DNA of 64,000 nt from Gnetum montanum (GCA_015680685.1 MNCI01005969.1:438726-502725), one strand, 5' to 3'; counted from the stretch's first letter, positions 1-11,606 are shown. Numbers and translations: made by a program. Notes: generated from the sequence alone by a model not told the origin.

Positions 1-52
1 TTAACAATGTTTAGTGCACTTAACTAAACTAAGTCCCCAACAATAGTACCAA
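1..52 (-). other. Interior start and primer-binding site of outer Ty3/gypsy element J
   Basis: Read on the minus strand from 52 downward, the sequence directly after LTR J begins TTGGTACTATTGTTGGGGAC. This resembles the primer site of element C at 24734 and the 3' end of plant tRNA-Asp (TGGCGCCGTTGCCGGGGA). J therefore runs leftwards out of the window and its 5' LTR is the fragmented LTR described separately. No coding sequence is visible in this short piece. Confidence 0.6.
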
Positions 53-258
53 TGATGAGTAGTGGCTAGTTCCTACACCTAACCATATAAACCATTAGTG
101 TTTACATGCGATCCAGTCAAATTCCATGGTCTTATTTAGCTAAGTTTCCAATATTCCTAAATAGTGAATTGTGTAGTTATAAGTTGTTATTTTCCTAATC
201 TGCACTTGTATTTATTTGTGTGTATGGTTAAGTGTCATCGAGGCATAAGATATATATA
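53..258 (-). repeat. LTR J, segment 1 (outermost 5' LTR, minus strand)
   Basis: Starts TGATGAGTAGTGG, a decayed form of the reverse-complement LTR end (TGATGAGTGGCGAGGTACCC) seen repeatedly in the window, and continues with the related U5 text. It is interrupted at 258 by composite element B; the TSD ATATA is 254-258. The LTR resumes at 53765. This is the oldest layer: everything from 259 to 53759 lies inside it. Confidence 0.7.
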
Positions 259-338
259 TGATGATGAATTACATTTTGCACACACTCCGACATTGGAGCC
301 TTGACATCGGGTATTCGACATCATGGAATATATGCTGG
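259..338 (+). repeat. B 5' LTR, U3 part
   Basis: Start of the B LTR, matching 14444 and 46625 (TGATGAATTACATTTT, then repeated GACATCGGGTAT-type words). It is split by element A just upstream of its TATA box; 334-338 (GCTGG) is the left TSD of A. It continues at 8110. Confidence 0.75.
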
Positions 339-1447
339 TGATGAGAGTGGTTACTCTAGTAGTTACTCTAATTATTAGAGTGGTTACTATAGCAATTATT
401 CTAATTATTAGAGTGGTTACTATAGAAATTATTCTAATTATTAGAGTGGTTACTCTAGCGGTTACTTTAGTAGTTATTCTAATTATTAGAGTGGTTACTT
501 TAGCGGTTACTCTAGCAATTATTCTAATTATTAGAGTGGTTACTCCAGTGGTTACTTTAGTAGTTATTCTAATTATTAGAGTGGTTACTTTAGCGGTTAC
601 TCTAGCAATTATTCTAATTATTAGAGTGGTTACTCCAGTGGTTACTTTAGTAGTTATTCTAATTATTAGACTAGTTGCGCCCAAGTCTATAAATAAAATG
701 CCCAGGTGCACAATTGGGGAGAAGTCTTTTAGCAGTCAAGTAGCAAAACTCTTGTAGTCTGTTTGAAAGTTAGAGTATTTTCCAAGTGCCTATAGTAGGA
801 GGTCTACGTGTGGACAAATCTTTATTCAAGCATTGTGTACCTAAGCACACCTTATGTACGACAATAAAGACAAGCTCTTTGATTCATCCTTGTAGCACTT
901 GAGATTTGTTTTCTTATGCATTTATTTTATTTTATTTTCTTATGCATTTATTTTATTTTATGCACTTTACATTTCTGTTATTAGCATAGAAATTCATTTT
1001 GATCAATTAAGCAAATCGTTAGATTACACAAGCACGACCACTTAGAGCATGCATGTAACGCTTGGTAACCCAATAACGATTAGTGTTTGGTAATCCCAGT
1101 AGTGTTGCACTGGTTTAGGATGTGTATGGAAAGTGGAAACGAATGTTGGTGTTAGGATTAGTTAGAACTTGGTTAATAAGTAGTTAAGTTAAATTAGTCA
1201 CTTAGTTACCTCTCTCCTTCCCTACTAACGCAGGACATAAAAACATAAAAGCTATAAAAATCATATGCCTCAAGCTTACTTAACCATACAATCATGACAT
1301 ATAGGTAAGCTTGGGAAGACAATGATCAACCAACCCTTCCTTGTTCCACAAGGGCGCATAAACACTTAGTCCTTGGAACTTGACCAGATCGTGCGTGAAA
1401 TGCTCGTATTTGTATGGTTGAGCGTAGGGGTACCTTTCTGCTCATCA
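339..1447 (+). repeat. Element A 5' LTR (1109 bp, minisatellite in U3)
   Basis: Runs from TGATGAGAGTGG to TGCTCATCA. U3 is almost wholly a tandem repeat (345-668). A TATA box (CTATAAATAA) lies at about 687-696. The R/U5 part has the family landmarks: TTTATTCAAGCATTGTGTAC, an ACAATAAAGA signal, and the GTAGGGGTACC near the end. A long open frame exists on each strand over the repeat only because the unit lengths are multiples of three. Confidence 0.85.
345..668. repeat. Minisatellite in the U3 of LTR A
   Basis: Units begin ATTATTAGAGTGGTTACT. Early units are 33 bp, later ones 45 bp with an added 12-bp GGTTACTTTAG-type word. The last four units form a 90-bp higher-order repeat: 481-570 and 571-660 are identical, marking the latest duplication. 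The 3' LTR of A has only about three units (7812-7925). The array lies immediately upstream of the TATA box, where an enhancer would be expected. Confidence 0.9.
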
Positions 1448-1448
1448 T

Positions 1449-1466
1449 TGGTGCTTTGTCGGGGAC
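1449..1466 (+). promoter_or_regulatory. Primer-binding site of A (tRNA-Asp type)
   Basis: TGGTGCTTTGTCGGGGA lies one base after the LTR end. It is a decayed match to the complement of the plant tRNA-Asp 3' end, TGGCGCCGTTGCCGGGGA, used by many plant Tat/Athila-type elements. Confidence 0.65.
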
Positions 1467-1582
1467 TTAGTTGTTTGTGCACTAACTAGAATATAGGAAA
1501 TCATTCACATTGTTGGAATGAACCCTTAGGGTTGGTTGAGAAAATAATAAACAAGAATACATTGCACACTGAATAGACAAGT

Positions 1583-4090
1583 ATGTCTCTGTCTTTGTAT
1601 GAAAGCACCTCACCGCCTAGGTTTGAAACAGGAAATAATCGGTGGCGTAATACACATGATGTTGATCTGCCAGTCCCTCAACAAGTTCGAGTGGTATATA
1701 TTCATTCCGATGAGTATATACTAGACTTCACCTTTATCCTCCATCAAGATGAACAACTGCGTTGGTGAGACTTAGAAGGTAACATAGTGTGACCTCCTGA
1801 TCGTTCGGTCCCGAGCATGCTTCTTCATGCTCTCACACGAATTGGAATGCTGCACTTACACATAGAATATGTTTTGCAAGACCATGATTCGAGAGAATAC
1901 CATCCCATAGAGCCACAACATCAAAGGGACTTTCAATGAGAGAGACATCATAAGTCTTTGAAGCGTAAGTGGTCCTAGGATGCCCCACATGTGTTAAGTG
2001 AAAATGAGGGTGGTGAACCTACCTTAGGCAGTCGACCACACAAAAATGTTCCTCCCCTTGACTTTGGACAAGGGGTTGTGTATCATAACCTTCATTCCAC
2101 TGTTCATAACCTAGGTTCTGATACCCACGAGCACAAAGGGTCTGAAAAAGGAACACGAGCTCATGATAAAGATGGGCATTCTAATCGCAATCGCGATTGG
2201 GGTTGAGATCGTAGAAGAGAAGGTAGCAGACACTGTCATGGTGACATGGTCATAAAGAAAAATAAGAAGAGAAGGGTCTTCTTATTTACCTTCATCATCT
2301 CCTTCACCCTCTCCTTCAATATCCAGACATGGTCATAAAGAAAAATACCATGGGGATAAAGGTAGGCAAAGTGGAAGTCATAGACGAAATAGCCAGGAAA
2401 GGGGACAAGGGCACTCTAGAGAGTCACGACATAGAAGAAGGGAGAGTAGGGAACAACATAGGCATCATAGACACCACGGACAAGATGATCACGATGAACC
2501 CCTCCTCGCTACTTGAAGTATGTTGGACATAACTGAGGCTATTAGAATTTGAACAAGGCATTGGAAAGATAGTAGGATCAAGAGATTAGATATGAACAAC
2601 ATCCCATGATTTGAAGGGGGATACAACGTTGATCCTCAGAATCATTTACAAGAATTCCATGATGCATGTGCATTATAGAACATAGAGAACGAATGGCAAA
2701 AACTTAAGTTATTCCCACAGACATTAGTTAAAGAAGCGAAAAGCTGGTACCGATCTTTAGAACTGGAATCCATTCGTAGGTGGAGTACTATGTTAGAACT
2801 ATTTAATGATAAGTACCAAATGTACTCCCGAGTGTCTAACTTGTGAAACAAAATTCAAGGCTAGAAACAAGGAAGACATGAACCCTTGGATGTTGCCATG
2901 GGCTGATACTATGCACTATTACATTGTTGTCTTGGCCATGGTTATTCGCAAAGGGATCAACTGTGCCATCTCATGGATGGGCTTAGGAATGAAACGAGAA
3001 GAACCCTTGGGACTTATGCCCAAGGGAGACTATCCGAGCTTAGGTCCCATCAAATTCAAAGACTATTGGAGCAAGTTACAAAGGAAGAAGGTGAGCTATA
3101 GAAGAGAGAAAATGTAGAAGAGTATAATCGAGATCCTTCCCTCTAGAAGAGGGGAGTAAGATTTTGTGAGGATGAAGAAGAGTCACCACTTGAAGAGATG
3201 GTGAATAGGAAAACTTTGCCTATCCAAAAGATGACATCAGAAGTTTCGGCAAAGGTAGACCAAATGTGGGATTCCCTAAACAATAGATTTCAAACTATTC
3301 TTAAAATAGTAGACAAGTCTAGAGAGCAAGGTAGTGAGAAAAGAAAAAAGAAAGAGGCTAAACATGCACGTAGCAAGGGTAAGGGCAAAGTTGCCATCAT
3401 TGAAGAGGTTGTGGATTCAGAAATAAACAATGATAGTGGATGTGAGATATGTCAATATGACCATCCTAAGGGATGTTGCCTTGTAATCTCACATTTGCAG
3501 GAGTCTGGGATGTATGCACTTAAGCCATGATTAAACAAAAGGAAAACACCCCAAAGGTTACCTTATCCTCAAGGTAACCCAAGGTAATTCCACCAACCGT
3601 TAGCATATTATCCCAGTGGAACTCCACCACAACCGATTGAGTAATATCAACAGTGGCAACACCCACAATCATGGGAAATGTTACCACCAAGACAACAGTA
3701 TCCTTACTGGCAACTTGACCCATATGGATATTACGTGCAGCAGTCTCCCCATGTGACTCTACTAGTCGTGTCACTCCTCAACCTCACTAACAAGCTTGCG
3801 AGTATTATGGAACTCCATCTTCAAGAGACGATATTTCACAAGCATACCATCCTTCTCATCAGGTTGCATCTCTTCCACCAATAGCTCCACTACCACCTGC
3901 TCTAGCTATGCAGGGTGAAATCCCTACCCAACTGCAGCAACGTAATGCCACAAGGGCTATTAACTCTCAACCTACTGTTAATTCCAACAATCACATGAAG
4001 AAAAGACATTTCTTTAGAACCAACAGACCAACCAAGCCCTTGCAATCACAAGTGGTTGATTCCTTAGACGTCTCAGTATCAATCAAAGCT
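1583..4090 (+). pseudogene. Gag pseudogene of element A
   Basis: The start ATG (1583) corresponds to that of C at 24865 (MSLSLYEST versus MSSSLHKST). Pieces in several frames follow: an N-terminal stretch (1583-1768), an acidic/His-rich linker (1991-2530), the retrotransposon gag core near 2580-2850 (FEGGYNVDPQNHLQ-like, WxKLKLFPQ-like), helical coiled segments to about 3500, and a zinc-knuckle-like CEICQYDHPKGCC near 3441-3480 (CX2CX3HX4C). A Pro/Gln/Tyr-rich tail runs to 4090. Multiple stops and frameshifts prevent translation. It ends at the deletion junction (AAGCT, 4086-4090) and then enters RNase H. Confidence 0.75.
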
Positions 4091-5830
4091 CTTGACTGGT
4101 CCAAACCATTCCATATCATGACTGATGTGTCCAACTATGCCTTAGGAGCTGTACTTACACAGTTAGATGACCAGAAGCGTCCTTTAACATCCATTGTGCA
4201 AGTAGAAGTATCACTGGTGCTCAACTTAACTACACTACCACAGAGAAAGAATTAATGACTGTAGTGTTTACACTAGAAAAATTTAGACACTATGTATTGG
4301 GATATAAAGTATATATGCATATAGATCATAGTGCAATCCGGTTCCTCATGAATAAGCCAATGGTAAGCCCTCATATCATACGATGGCTTGTAATCTTACA
4401 AGAGTTTAATTTAACAATGATCGATCGCAAGGGCACCAAGAATGTAGTTGCTGATCATTTATCTCTGTTGTGATGGGACAACAAAGAGGATGAGTATCCA
4501 ATTTCTGATCATTTCCCTGATGAATTCCTCTTTGCTGGTGTAGTGAATAATCAATCACCCATGGAGAAAAATTGGTACAGTAGCATTCTTACCTATCTCC
4601 TCACCCAACAAACACCACAAGAGTTAAACCTTAAGAAGAAACAACAATTTCTTCATCGAGCCAAGTACTTTATGGAGATCAATGGGCAACTTTACAAAGT
4701 GTGTCCCGATGGCTTAGTTCGATGGTGTATTCCAGATATAGATCAACTGTGAGTTCTCCAAGATGCTCATGAGGGTCCTTGTGGGGGTCATTACATTGGG
4801 AGATGAATGGCCATCAAGATCTTGCTTGCAGGATGTTATTGGCCTACATTATTTTGGGATGCCCATCATTTCGTCCAATCTTGTCAGCATTGTCAACGTG
4901 ATGGGGGAATGACTGCTAGAATGGAGGGTCTGCAATAATGGATTCAATCGTTAGAATGCTTTGATATTTGGGGAATTGATTTTATGGGGTCGATTACAAC
5001 AATGTCCAATGGAAAAGCTTATATTATTGTTGCCATGAATTACCTAACAAAATGGGCCGAAGCAGTTATTGTTAAAGATTGTACATCATCTACAGCTACA
5101 CGATTTATTCAACAAAAAATCATAAAAAGGTTTGGTGTGCCACGTGCACTTATTTCAAACAATGGTACAGACTTCATAGGTGCAACTTTTCAGAAATTAA
5201 TGCAACATTTAAGGGTTGAGCATAAATTGACTACACCATACCACCCCCAAGCGAACAATCAAGAAAAAGTCACCAATAGGGAGATTACAAAGATATTGAC
5301 AAGAACCATTAGCAAGTTTAGGTGAGATTGGAGCACTAAATTGAATGATGCTCTTTGGGCATACCACTCCACATGGAAAGTCCCTACAAGATACTCTCCC
5401 TATGAGTTAGTGTACGGTAAATTACCAATGCTTGCCATTCAAACTGAGCTCCGTACACTATCCACGACATGTGACCTCAACCTTGACCTTGATCTAGCAT
5501 AGAAACAACGGTTAATAACCCTTAACTTGCTAGATGAAAATTGATTAGCTGCCTTGTCATCTAATGAATTGCACAAGGCCTTCAATAAATAACATCATGA
5601 CCTAAGAATTAGGAAAGTTAAATATCAACTAGGAGATAAGGTTCTCTACTGGAATCCCACACATGTGCCATAATGTACTAAATTTCAAACATTGTGGAAA
5701 GGACCTTATATTATTTATGCAACTTTTCTATCAGGGGCCATGATAATATACAAACTTGAGAACCTGAATAAGAAACTTTTGGTCAACGTGCAACAAACCA
5801 AACCTTTCTAGGAGCTTAGGACAGCCAGTA
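4091..5830 (+). pseudogene. RNase H and integrase remnant of element A pol
   Basis: RNase H begins with DWSKPFHIMTD and YALGAVLTQLDD and continues with TVVFTLEKFRHYVLGYK and VVADHLS (to about 4470). The integrase zinc region (HEGPCGGHYIGR, about 4768-4806; QSCQHC) is followed by the core (WGIDFMGS, ISNNGTDF, YHPQANNQEKVTN; 4960-5325) and a GPY/F-type C-terminal module (LWKGPYIIYATF, about 5690-5735). Against C, the second catalytic Asp is Asn (ISNNG) and the catalytic Glu is Lys, so the enzyme would be dead even without its stops. There is no chromodomain. Confidence 0.85.
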
Positions 5831-7802
5831 CACATGCTACCTCTCTTGATGGATAACCTTGCTCACTATTTCAGATCTCCTCCTTCCAACATAGTCGTGG
5901 GGGAGATGGCCACCTATGCTAACTATTCTAGGCCCTTAGTTATTTTTGAATTTTTGTTTTACACATTCTTTTAACTTTTCTTATTTTTATTTTACACCAT
6001 CGTTCATGTTTTTACTGTTTCTTTGTTTGCTTGATTTACTTTTATTCCTCATCTAATAAGTGCTCATGATGGTGGATTGAATTATATCATATTTATTGCT
6101 AATGTTTGGTTTTTACCTTTGAATTATGATGCTGATATTAAGGTATGGTTCTTTTGGTAAAACAGATAATGAGTCCACACTGTCCACTCATCCATACAAC
6201 TCTATGGTCTCCTTTGGCTTGGAACTGTACAATCCCCTTTTTCTAAATAAAATTGTTAATGAATTAGTGGCTAGGTATTTTTCAAACCAAGGAAAGACTC
6301 AAAGGATGAAAAGGGTGTGACTTCAAGGGATTCAATGCATTTGTGCTAGCCATTCTCTTGGGTGCTTGGATGCTTTTTCTTTGGTTTTCTGCCATTCTAA
6401 CATTGTTCAAATATCAGGAAGCTCAGTGAATAAAAATAAGTCTTTGCATGGTGTGGTTCTCACGCATAAACATAAAAAAAAAGAGAAAAAGGTGAGAATT
6501 CAAAGCACACCCCTTAGACATAATAAAGCAACATGGGATACAAGTGTTGGTTATGGCACTGGAAAGACATGTTACCTATGCCTGAAGGTCCCTCTAACTA
6601 AGGCCCTTTCTTACTTCCTGCTTCTCCATCTCACTCTCCTTAGGATGGTGGTCACTCTTTGTGGAAGCATTCTTGTTGCCTCAAGAGGATGGATTAGCTA
6701 AGTGTATTGATGCGAGGTCACTGAATGTGGTTGGTTTGAGTTTGGATTTGGGATGAGTTCTACTTAGTTATCTTAACCATGAAATACACAAGGGGCTTTA
6801 CATAACCTTGTTCTTGGGCTTCCATTCTATTCTCTCCTCTCCATATTTCTTCCCATTTTCCACCTCATTTTTGGTTTTATCATTAGTCCATTCTGGGTTA
6901 ATGCATTATTTTTAGTGAATTCTTGTGGATAAGTTTTTAACTCTTGCTTCCAAATGACATTCCTAGAGCCTAAGGACTCTTTGGTTTGTGGGTTTGTTAG
7001 GGCATAAAGGGCATGAGCCTGCTTTGGGGAGGACCCACTAGCATTTCTTTTTGGTGCAATTGTTAACTTCTTTCCTTTAAATATTTCTTGTAATCAATTA
7101 TTTCTTGTTTCATCCCCATTCATGACATCCATTTTATTGGCGTTGTCGTTGATATTTTTCATCTTTGTTATTCCTTTTGTTTTTCTATTTTATAGCTACC
7201 GGAGGTTCACTCTTAGTCGTGGGGGCCTTGGCACTCCATTTTACTAATTGCCTAACCCCTACACCTTGGGTAGTTTCCAGTGATAAATCTCTGAACCATT
7301 TTTTGCCATAACCACAACTCAGCCAATGCGCTTCATATCAAGGCAAGGTATCAACTGCATTGTAGATTATCTATCCTTGCTCATTTGTGACTGTGTTGTG
7401 TGTGCAGATGGCGATCATACAAACAATGGACTGGGCTTGGAGAAAGCACTTAGGATGGACCGGCATAGGAGCATTTACGAAAGGAGCAAGTTTGGTGGCA
7501 TGGCTATGGATAAAAAACGGAAGGTACAATCTTGGCATTGGTGGAAATATGCTCCATCTTCTCTCTCTCTCTCTCTCTTTCTCTTCAAACTGCCAAATAA
7601 AGGCTTGGATGTCATTTATGTACGAGTGTTCACCACAATGGTCATGAACACTAATGTTGTAATATGCTTATTGGTCCCTTCACTGGGCACATTGAGTCTA
7701 TCATCCCATTCCACCATCAGTTGTCAATTAGTCAATAATCCCATACCTTCCCAATATTTTGTAAGGAACCCGAGGATGAGTTTTCATTCAATTGCGGGAG
7801 TA
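5831..7802 (+). other. Element A 3' noncoding region and polypurine tract
   Basis: No credible gene. It contains three blocks that recur in the same order in C, B, F and L: GAGTCCAC.. near 6171, AAAGACATGTTACCTATGCC at 6565, and GGGGAGGACCCACTAGC at 7025. Internal polypurine-like motifs ATAGTCGTGGGGGAGATGG (5891) and TTAGTCGTGGGGGCC (7213) precede the terminal tract ATTGCGGGAGTA (7791-7802). A CT microsatellite lies at 7560-7584; C and E have the same at the matching place. The short open frames at 7326-7805 are not conserved as protein. Confidence 0.6.
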
Positions 7803-8104
7803 TGATGAGAGCGATTACTCTAGTGGTTACTCTAGCAGTTACTTTAATTACTAGAGTGGTTACTCTAGCGGTTACTTTAGCAGTTATTCTAATTATTAGA
7901 GTGGTTACTCTAGCGGTTACTTTAGCACTAGGTAACTTAACCATACAATCGTGACATATAGGTAAGCTTGGGAAGACAACGATCAATAAACTTGTCCTTG
8001 TTCCACAAGGGCACATAAGCACTTAGTGCTTGGAATTCAATCGGATTGTGCATGAAACGCTCGTATTCGTATGGTTGAGCGTAGGGGTACCTCGCCGCTC
8101 ATTA
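7803..8104 (+). repeat. Element A 3' LTR, deleted
   Basis: Begins TGATGAGAGCGATTAC with a short version of the minisatellite. It then jumps at about 7926 to the last part of U5 (AACTTAACCATACAATCGTG) and ends GTAGGGGTACCTCGCCGCTCATTA. About 800 bp including TATA and R are missing relative to the 5' LTR. The terminal CA has become TA. TSD GCTGG follows at 8105-8109. Confidence 0.85.
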
Positions 8105-8872
8105 GCTGGCCTATAAATATAGTGCTTAGGCTCTCCATTTGGCATGAGTTTTTGTTAGTTTTTAAGTAGTTTTTCATAGTTTTATCAATAGAGTAGCTGA
8201 ACTCTTATAGTTTTGTTCTGTAATCTTAGAGAATAGTCAATGAGTGCCCACAGAGTGGATCTGAGTCAGTTGTATGAAGTCTTATTGAACTGGCAATGTA
8301 CTTGGACATATTCCATGAGTGGCAATAAGATCAAGATTAATTCTTATGCATTGCTGCACTTTGACTTAGATTAGATTTACTTTTCATGCAATTTACTTTT
8401 CATGTACTTAGTTAATATTTACATTTTCATGCATGTTAATTAATTAAGCACATAAGTACGATTGCTTCAAGCATGCGTATGACTCTTGGTAATCCTAGTA
8501 ATGCTTAACATTTAGTAATCCAACAATGTTATATGTGTTCAAGATGTGCACGAGAAGTGGGATCGAATACTTATGTTTGGGTAGTTGATTATTAATTAGT
8601 AATTAGATTAGTTGAATTGATTATAAATTAAGTTTCAACCTATTGTTAATCATAGAAAAATAAAATATAAAATAATAAAAATCATATTACTCACTCTGGA
8701 CTAAACCATGCGTGTCAAAGCTATCACTAGTCCAAGTGGGAAGACAACAAATTGCAATCAAGGCATAGTGATCTAGATGCCACAACTAGTCCCATCCATG
8801 GAATTCAACAAGATCATGCATGAATGCTTGTGATTCATATGGTTGGACATAGGGGTACCTCCTCGCTCATCA
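8105..8872 (+). repeat. B 5' LTR, remainder (TATA, R, U5)
   Basis: Continues LTR B after element A: GCTGGCCTATAAATATAGTGC matches the B LTR copies at about 14535 and 46735. The TATA box is about 8111-8119, only a few bases from the insertion point of A. It ends CTCGCTCATCA at 8872. Confidence 0.8.
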
Positions 8873-8894
8873 TTAGCACCGTTGTTAGGGATGG
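8873..8894 (+). promoter_or_regulatory. Primer-binding site of element B
   Basis: TTAGCACCGTTGTTAGGGAT directly follows LTR B; compare TTAGCGCCATTACCAGGG in F (19436) and the tRNA-Asp complement TGGCGCCGTTGCCGGGGA. Confidence 0.65.
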
Positions 8895-8997
8895 TGCTAC
8901 TTATCTAGATTAGTTATATCATACATGATCGCTATAAAAATATTAACAATATATCTTTAAGAAAATATTAAATCACACACATCATAAACCAACAACA

Positions 8998-10592
8998 ATG
9001 TCTCTCTCACATGGAAGTGACGATGCACTATATAGTGAATGCATTCATTGGAGAAATAATGAGATATACGAGGAAGAAAATTGGAGTGACCAACCTTATG
9101 CAGGGGTTTCTTATAATCATGACCACCCTAACGACACTCAAAGACTACATTCATCTAAGGCAAACAATCTTGGAGGAGATGACGTAAGTCCTAAACTAGG
9201 GAAGGCCTCAAGGTCTAAGACCTCCTCAAAATCCAGAGATGATAAATTAAAGGACCATGAAGAACATCATAGAAGCCATGGCAATTCTTCTAGTTTCTCA
9301 TCTTTCTCTTTCCCTTCAATGTCTAGTTCTGACAAAGATGAACGTAGGTATAGAGATAGAGCTCCACTAAAGGATTGGACTAAAAATCAAAATCAAACCC
9401 ATGGGAAGGATCAAAGATGTCATCATGAACATAGGCAGTATGATCATGATCAAATGCGTAGAGATAGAAATTTCCATTACAACTTGCTTGATGATGATGA
9501 ACCCTTAATGGCCACTAAGGGCCTAATGCATATCATAGAGGTCGTTAAGATATCTCCAGGCATCACAAAAAGAGTTGCCTATCCAAGCTCAATATGAACA
9601 ACATTCCTAAATTTGCAGAAGGCTATGATTTAGATCAACAACATCATTTACAAGTCTTCCATGATGCCTATGCTTTCTACAACATTGAAAGTAGGTAACA
9701 AAAGCTTAAGCTCTTTCCTAGGACACTAATTGATAGAGCTAGAGTGTGGTATAGATTGTTGAGACCAAGTTCAATCTGACTATGGTCAATAATGTTGGAA
9801 CTCTTCAACGAGAAATACCAAACTTATGTAAGAGTGTCCAACCTAAAGAGACAAATCCAAGAGTGGAAGCAAGAATAACATGAACCCTTGGACATGGCCT
9901 TAGATAGATATTAGTCCCTATTGAATAGATGCCCAGACCATGGTTTCTCCGAGGAAAGGAAACTTTTTCACATCATAGCTGGGCCTTGTAATGAAACAAG
10001 GGAGACCCTTTGGATATATGCCCCAAGGCAATTATGTGAACTCCAAGCCCATCATATCAAAGAGTGAATTAAGTATGTGGTAAAAGAAGGAGAGATATGA
10101 AAATGGGAGAATGTTGAAAAATATCAATGGGACCCAACTCTTCAATAAAAGGAGTTCCAAATCTATGGTAAGGAGAATGAAACCACTCTCGATAAGGTGG
10201 TCATGCAACAAACCTTGCCGATACAAAAGTCTATTGATGAACTTGAAGAAAAGTTTAATAGAATTTCCAAATGGCTATATGAAAATGTTACAACTCTCAT
10301 TGAGACGATTGAGGACAGGATCATGCAAAATAAGCTAGGATATCACACTAAACAAAGGATATAGAACCTAAAAACAACTAGGAACACCTTTCGGCAAACA
10401 AGAAAAATGGCTAAAAAAAGCGAGGCTATAGACACAACCAGAGATGAAGATAATGGATGTGACATCTACATATATGACCATTCAAAGGGCCATTGCCTAG
10501 TCTTGTTGCATCTACAAGAGTATTGGGTAGGTGCCTTAAATGCAAAGTTTGTGCAAAAGCACATGCCTAGGAAATTCTCTCCCATAGGGTAA
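8998..10592 (+). pseudogene. Gag pseudogene of element B, N-terminal and core part
   Basis: Opens with a 199-codon frame (8998-9597): MSLSHGSDDALYSECIHWRN, a Ser-rich stretch and an Arg/His-rich region, ending in DDDEPLMATKGLMHIIEVVK. A frameshift near 9570 then leads into the gag core (FAEGYDLDQQHHLQ-like, about 9610; YQTYVRVSNLKRQIQEW-like, about 9820) and coiled-coil segments. A knuckle-like CDIYIYDHSKGHC lies near 10460-10497, its second Cys now Tyr. It is related to Gag of F, L and E. No protease or pol follows. The C-terminal part lies beyond the solo LTR (11612-12489). Confidence 0.75.
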
Positions 10593-10629
10593 TTATTGAC
10601 AGTCCCATGACTGATCATACCATCTGATG

Positions 10630-10730
10630 AGACACGATATCGCATGCACTGCAATATCGCGTACGCGATATCGCAGCCATCGCGATATCGTGTCATCCCC
10701 TGTGATATCGCGTACGCGATATCGCGGTTC
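10630..10730. repeat. CGATATCG palindrome cluster in solo-LTR U3
   Basis: At least six copies of the self-complementary core GATATCGC or variants occur in about 100 bp upstream of TATA. Related words occur in the U3 of C (23936, 32996), H (37295, 38954) and F (18596). They could be transcription-factor sites or hairpins. Confidence 0.6.
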
Positions 10731-11012
10731 GCCGCCAAATCTATAAATAAAAGCTGACACTCCCCTCATTTCTCATCCTAGGCTAGAAGTAGCGAAGCTC
10801 TAGTAGTTTACTCACTCCAGAGATAGAATATTTTCCATGTGCCCGCAGTAGGAGTCCCCAAGTGAACGGATCTTTATTCGAGCAGCTTTGTACCTGAATG
10901 CAAGTTGTGTACAGCAATAAAGATGAGCTTTGTGGATAAACCTTGCAGTGCATGGAATAGGTTTATTATTTGTTATTTCCTACCTGTTATTTATTACATG
11001 CATTAGCGCGGC

Positions 11013-11191
11013 ATGAGTACGACTTTGTTACGAGCATTGACAAATGTGTACGGCTAACCAAGGAATTGGCTACTCATCGTGATTAGATTCTCTCCCCCTT
11101 GTCTCCTAGAACACGAGATGAGTACGACTTGATTACAAGCATCTATGGATGTGTACGGCTAGTCAAGGAATCGGCTGCTCATCACGCTTAG
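11013..11191. repeat. Diverged tandem duplication in U5 of solo LTR
   Basis: ATGAGTACGACTTTGTTACG...CTACTCATCGTGATTAG (11013-11086) recurs as ATGAGTACGACTTGATTACA...CTGCTCATCACGCTTAG (11118-11191), with about a dozen differences. It accounts for part of the extra length of this LTR. Confidence 0.6.
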
Positions 11192-11606
11192 GCTAGTTAG
11201 GTGCCTCAGTATGACCACTTCGAGCACGTGCGTTATGTGTGGTGATCCCAGTAACGATTAGCGTTTGGTAGCCACAGTTGCATAGTTCAGGGTGTGTATA
11301 GTAAGTGGGAACGGATGCTGATGCTAGTTAATTTAGACTTAGGACATTAGTTAGAGTTAGCTAGTTTCTAAACCCTTCGCTCTTAGTATAGAAGACATAA
11401 AACCATAAAAGACCAAAAAAATCATATACCTCGGACTTACTTAACCATACACCGTGACAACAACAAGTAAGTCTAGGAAGACAACAAATGATTAACCCCA
11501 AGTGTTCCATGGGGTGTTTAGGCATTTAGTCTACGGAGTTCGACCGGATCGCGCGTGCTATGCTCGTTTCGTATGGTTGAGTGTAGGGGTACCTCGCCAC
11601 TCATCA

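Larger units (their letters stand above)
339..8104 (+). mobile_element. Ty3/gypsy element A, internally deleted (PR and RT lost)
   Basis: It has TGATGA...CTCATTA termini and a perfect 5-bp TSD GCTGG at 334-338 and 8105-8109. The contents in order are a 1109-bp 5' LTR, primer site, gag remnants, RNase H, integrase, about 2 kb of noncoding DNA, a polypurine tract and a 302-bp truncated 3' LTR. It is the same family as element C. Relative to C, about 1.9 kb carrying protease and reverse transcriptase is missing at 4086-4090. It inserted into the U3 of LTR B. Confidence 0.85.
10625..11606 (+). mobile_element. Solo LTR related to C/H (982 bp)
   Basis: TGATGAGACACGATATCGC...CACTCATCA flanked by a perfect CCATC duplication (10620-10624, 11607-11611), with no interior. 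U3 is dense in GCGATATCGC palindromes; the TATA box TCTATAAATAAAAGC is at about 10739. It is longer than other LTRs of the family because U5 holds a diverged internal duplication (11013-11191). Unequal recombination between two LTRs is the usual origin. Confidence 0.9.

Noticed and set aside
345-668. Regularly spaced repeats suggesting a CRISPR array
   Set aside because: Units are contiguous with no unique spacers, and the setting is a plant LTR.
235-757. Long open frames on both strands with LIIRVVT-type repeats
   Set aside because: They are translations of the U3 minisatellite, whose unit lengths are multiples of three. There is no start context, domain or conservation in the 3' LTR.
7326-7805. 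159-codon open frame in the 3' region of A
   Set aside because: The equivalent part of C is broken in all frames and the product has no domain; it includes the CT microsatellite (LSLSLFLF).
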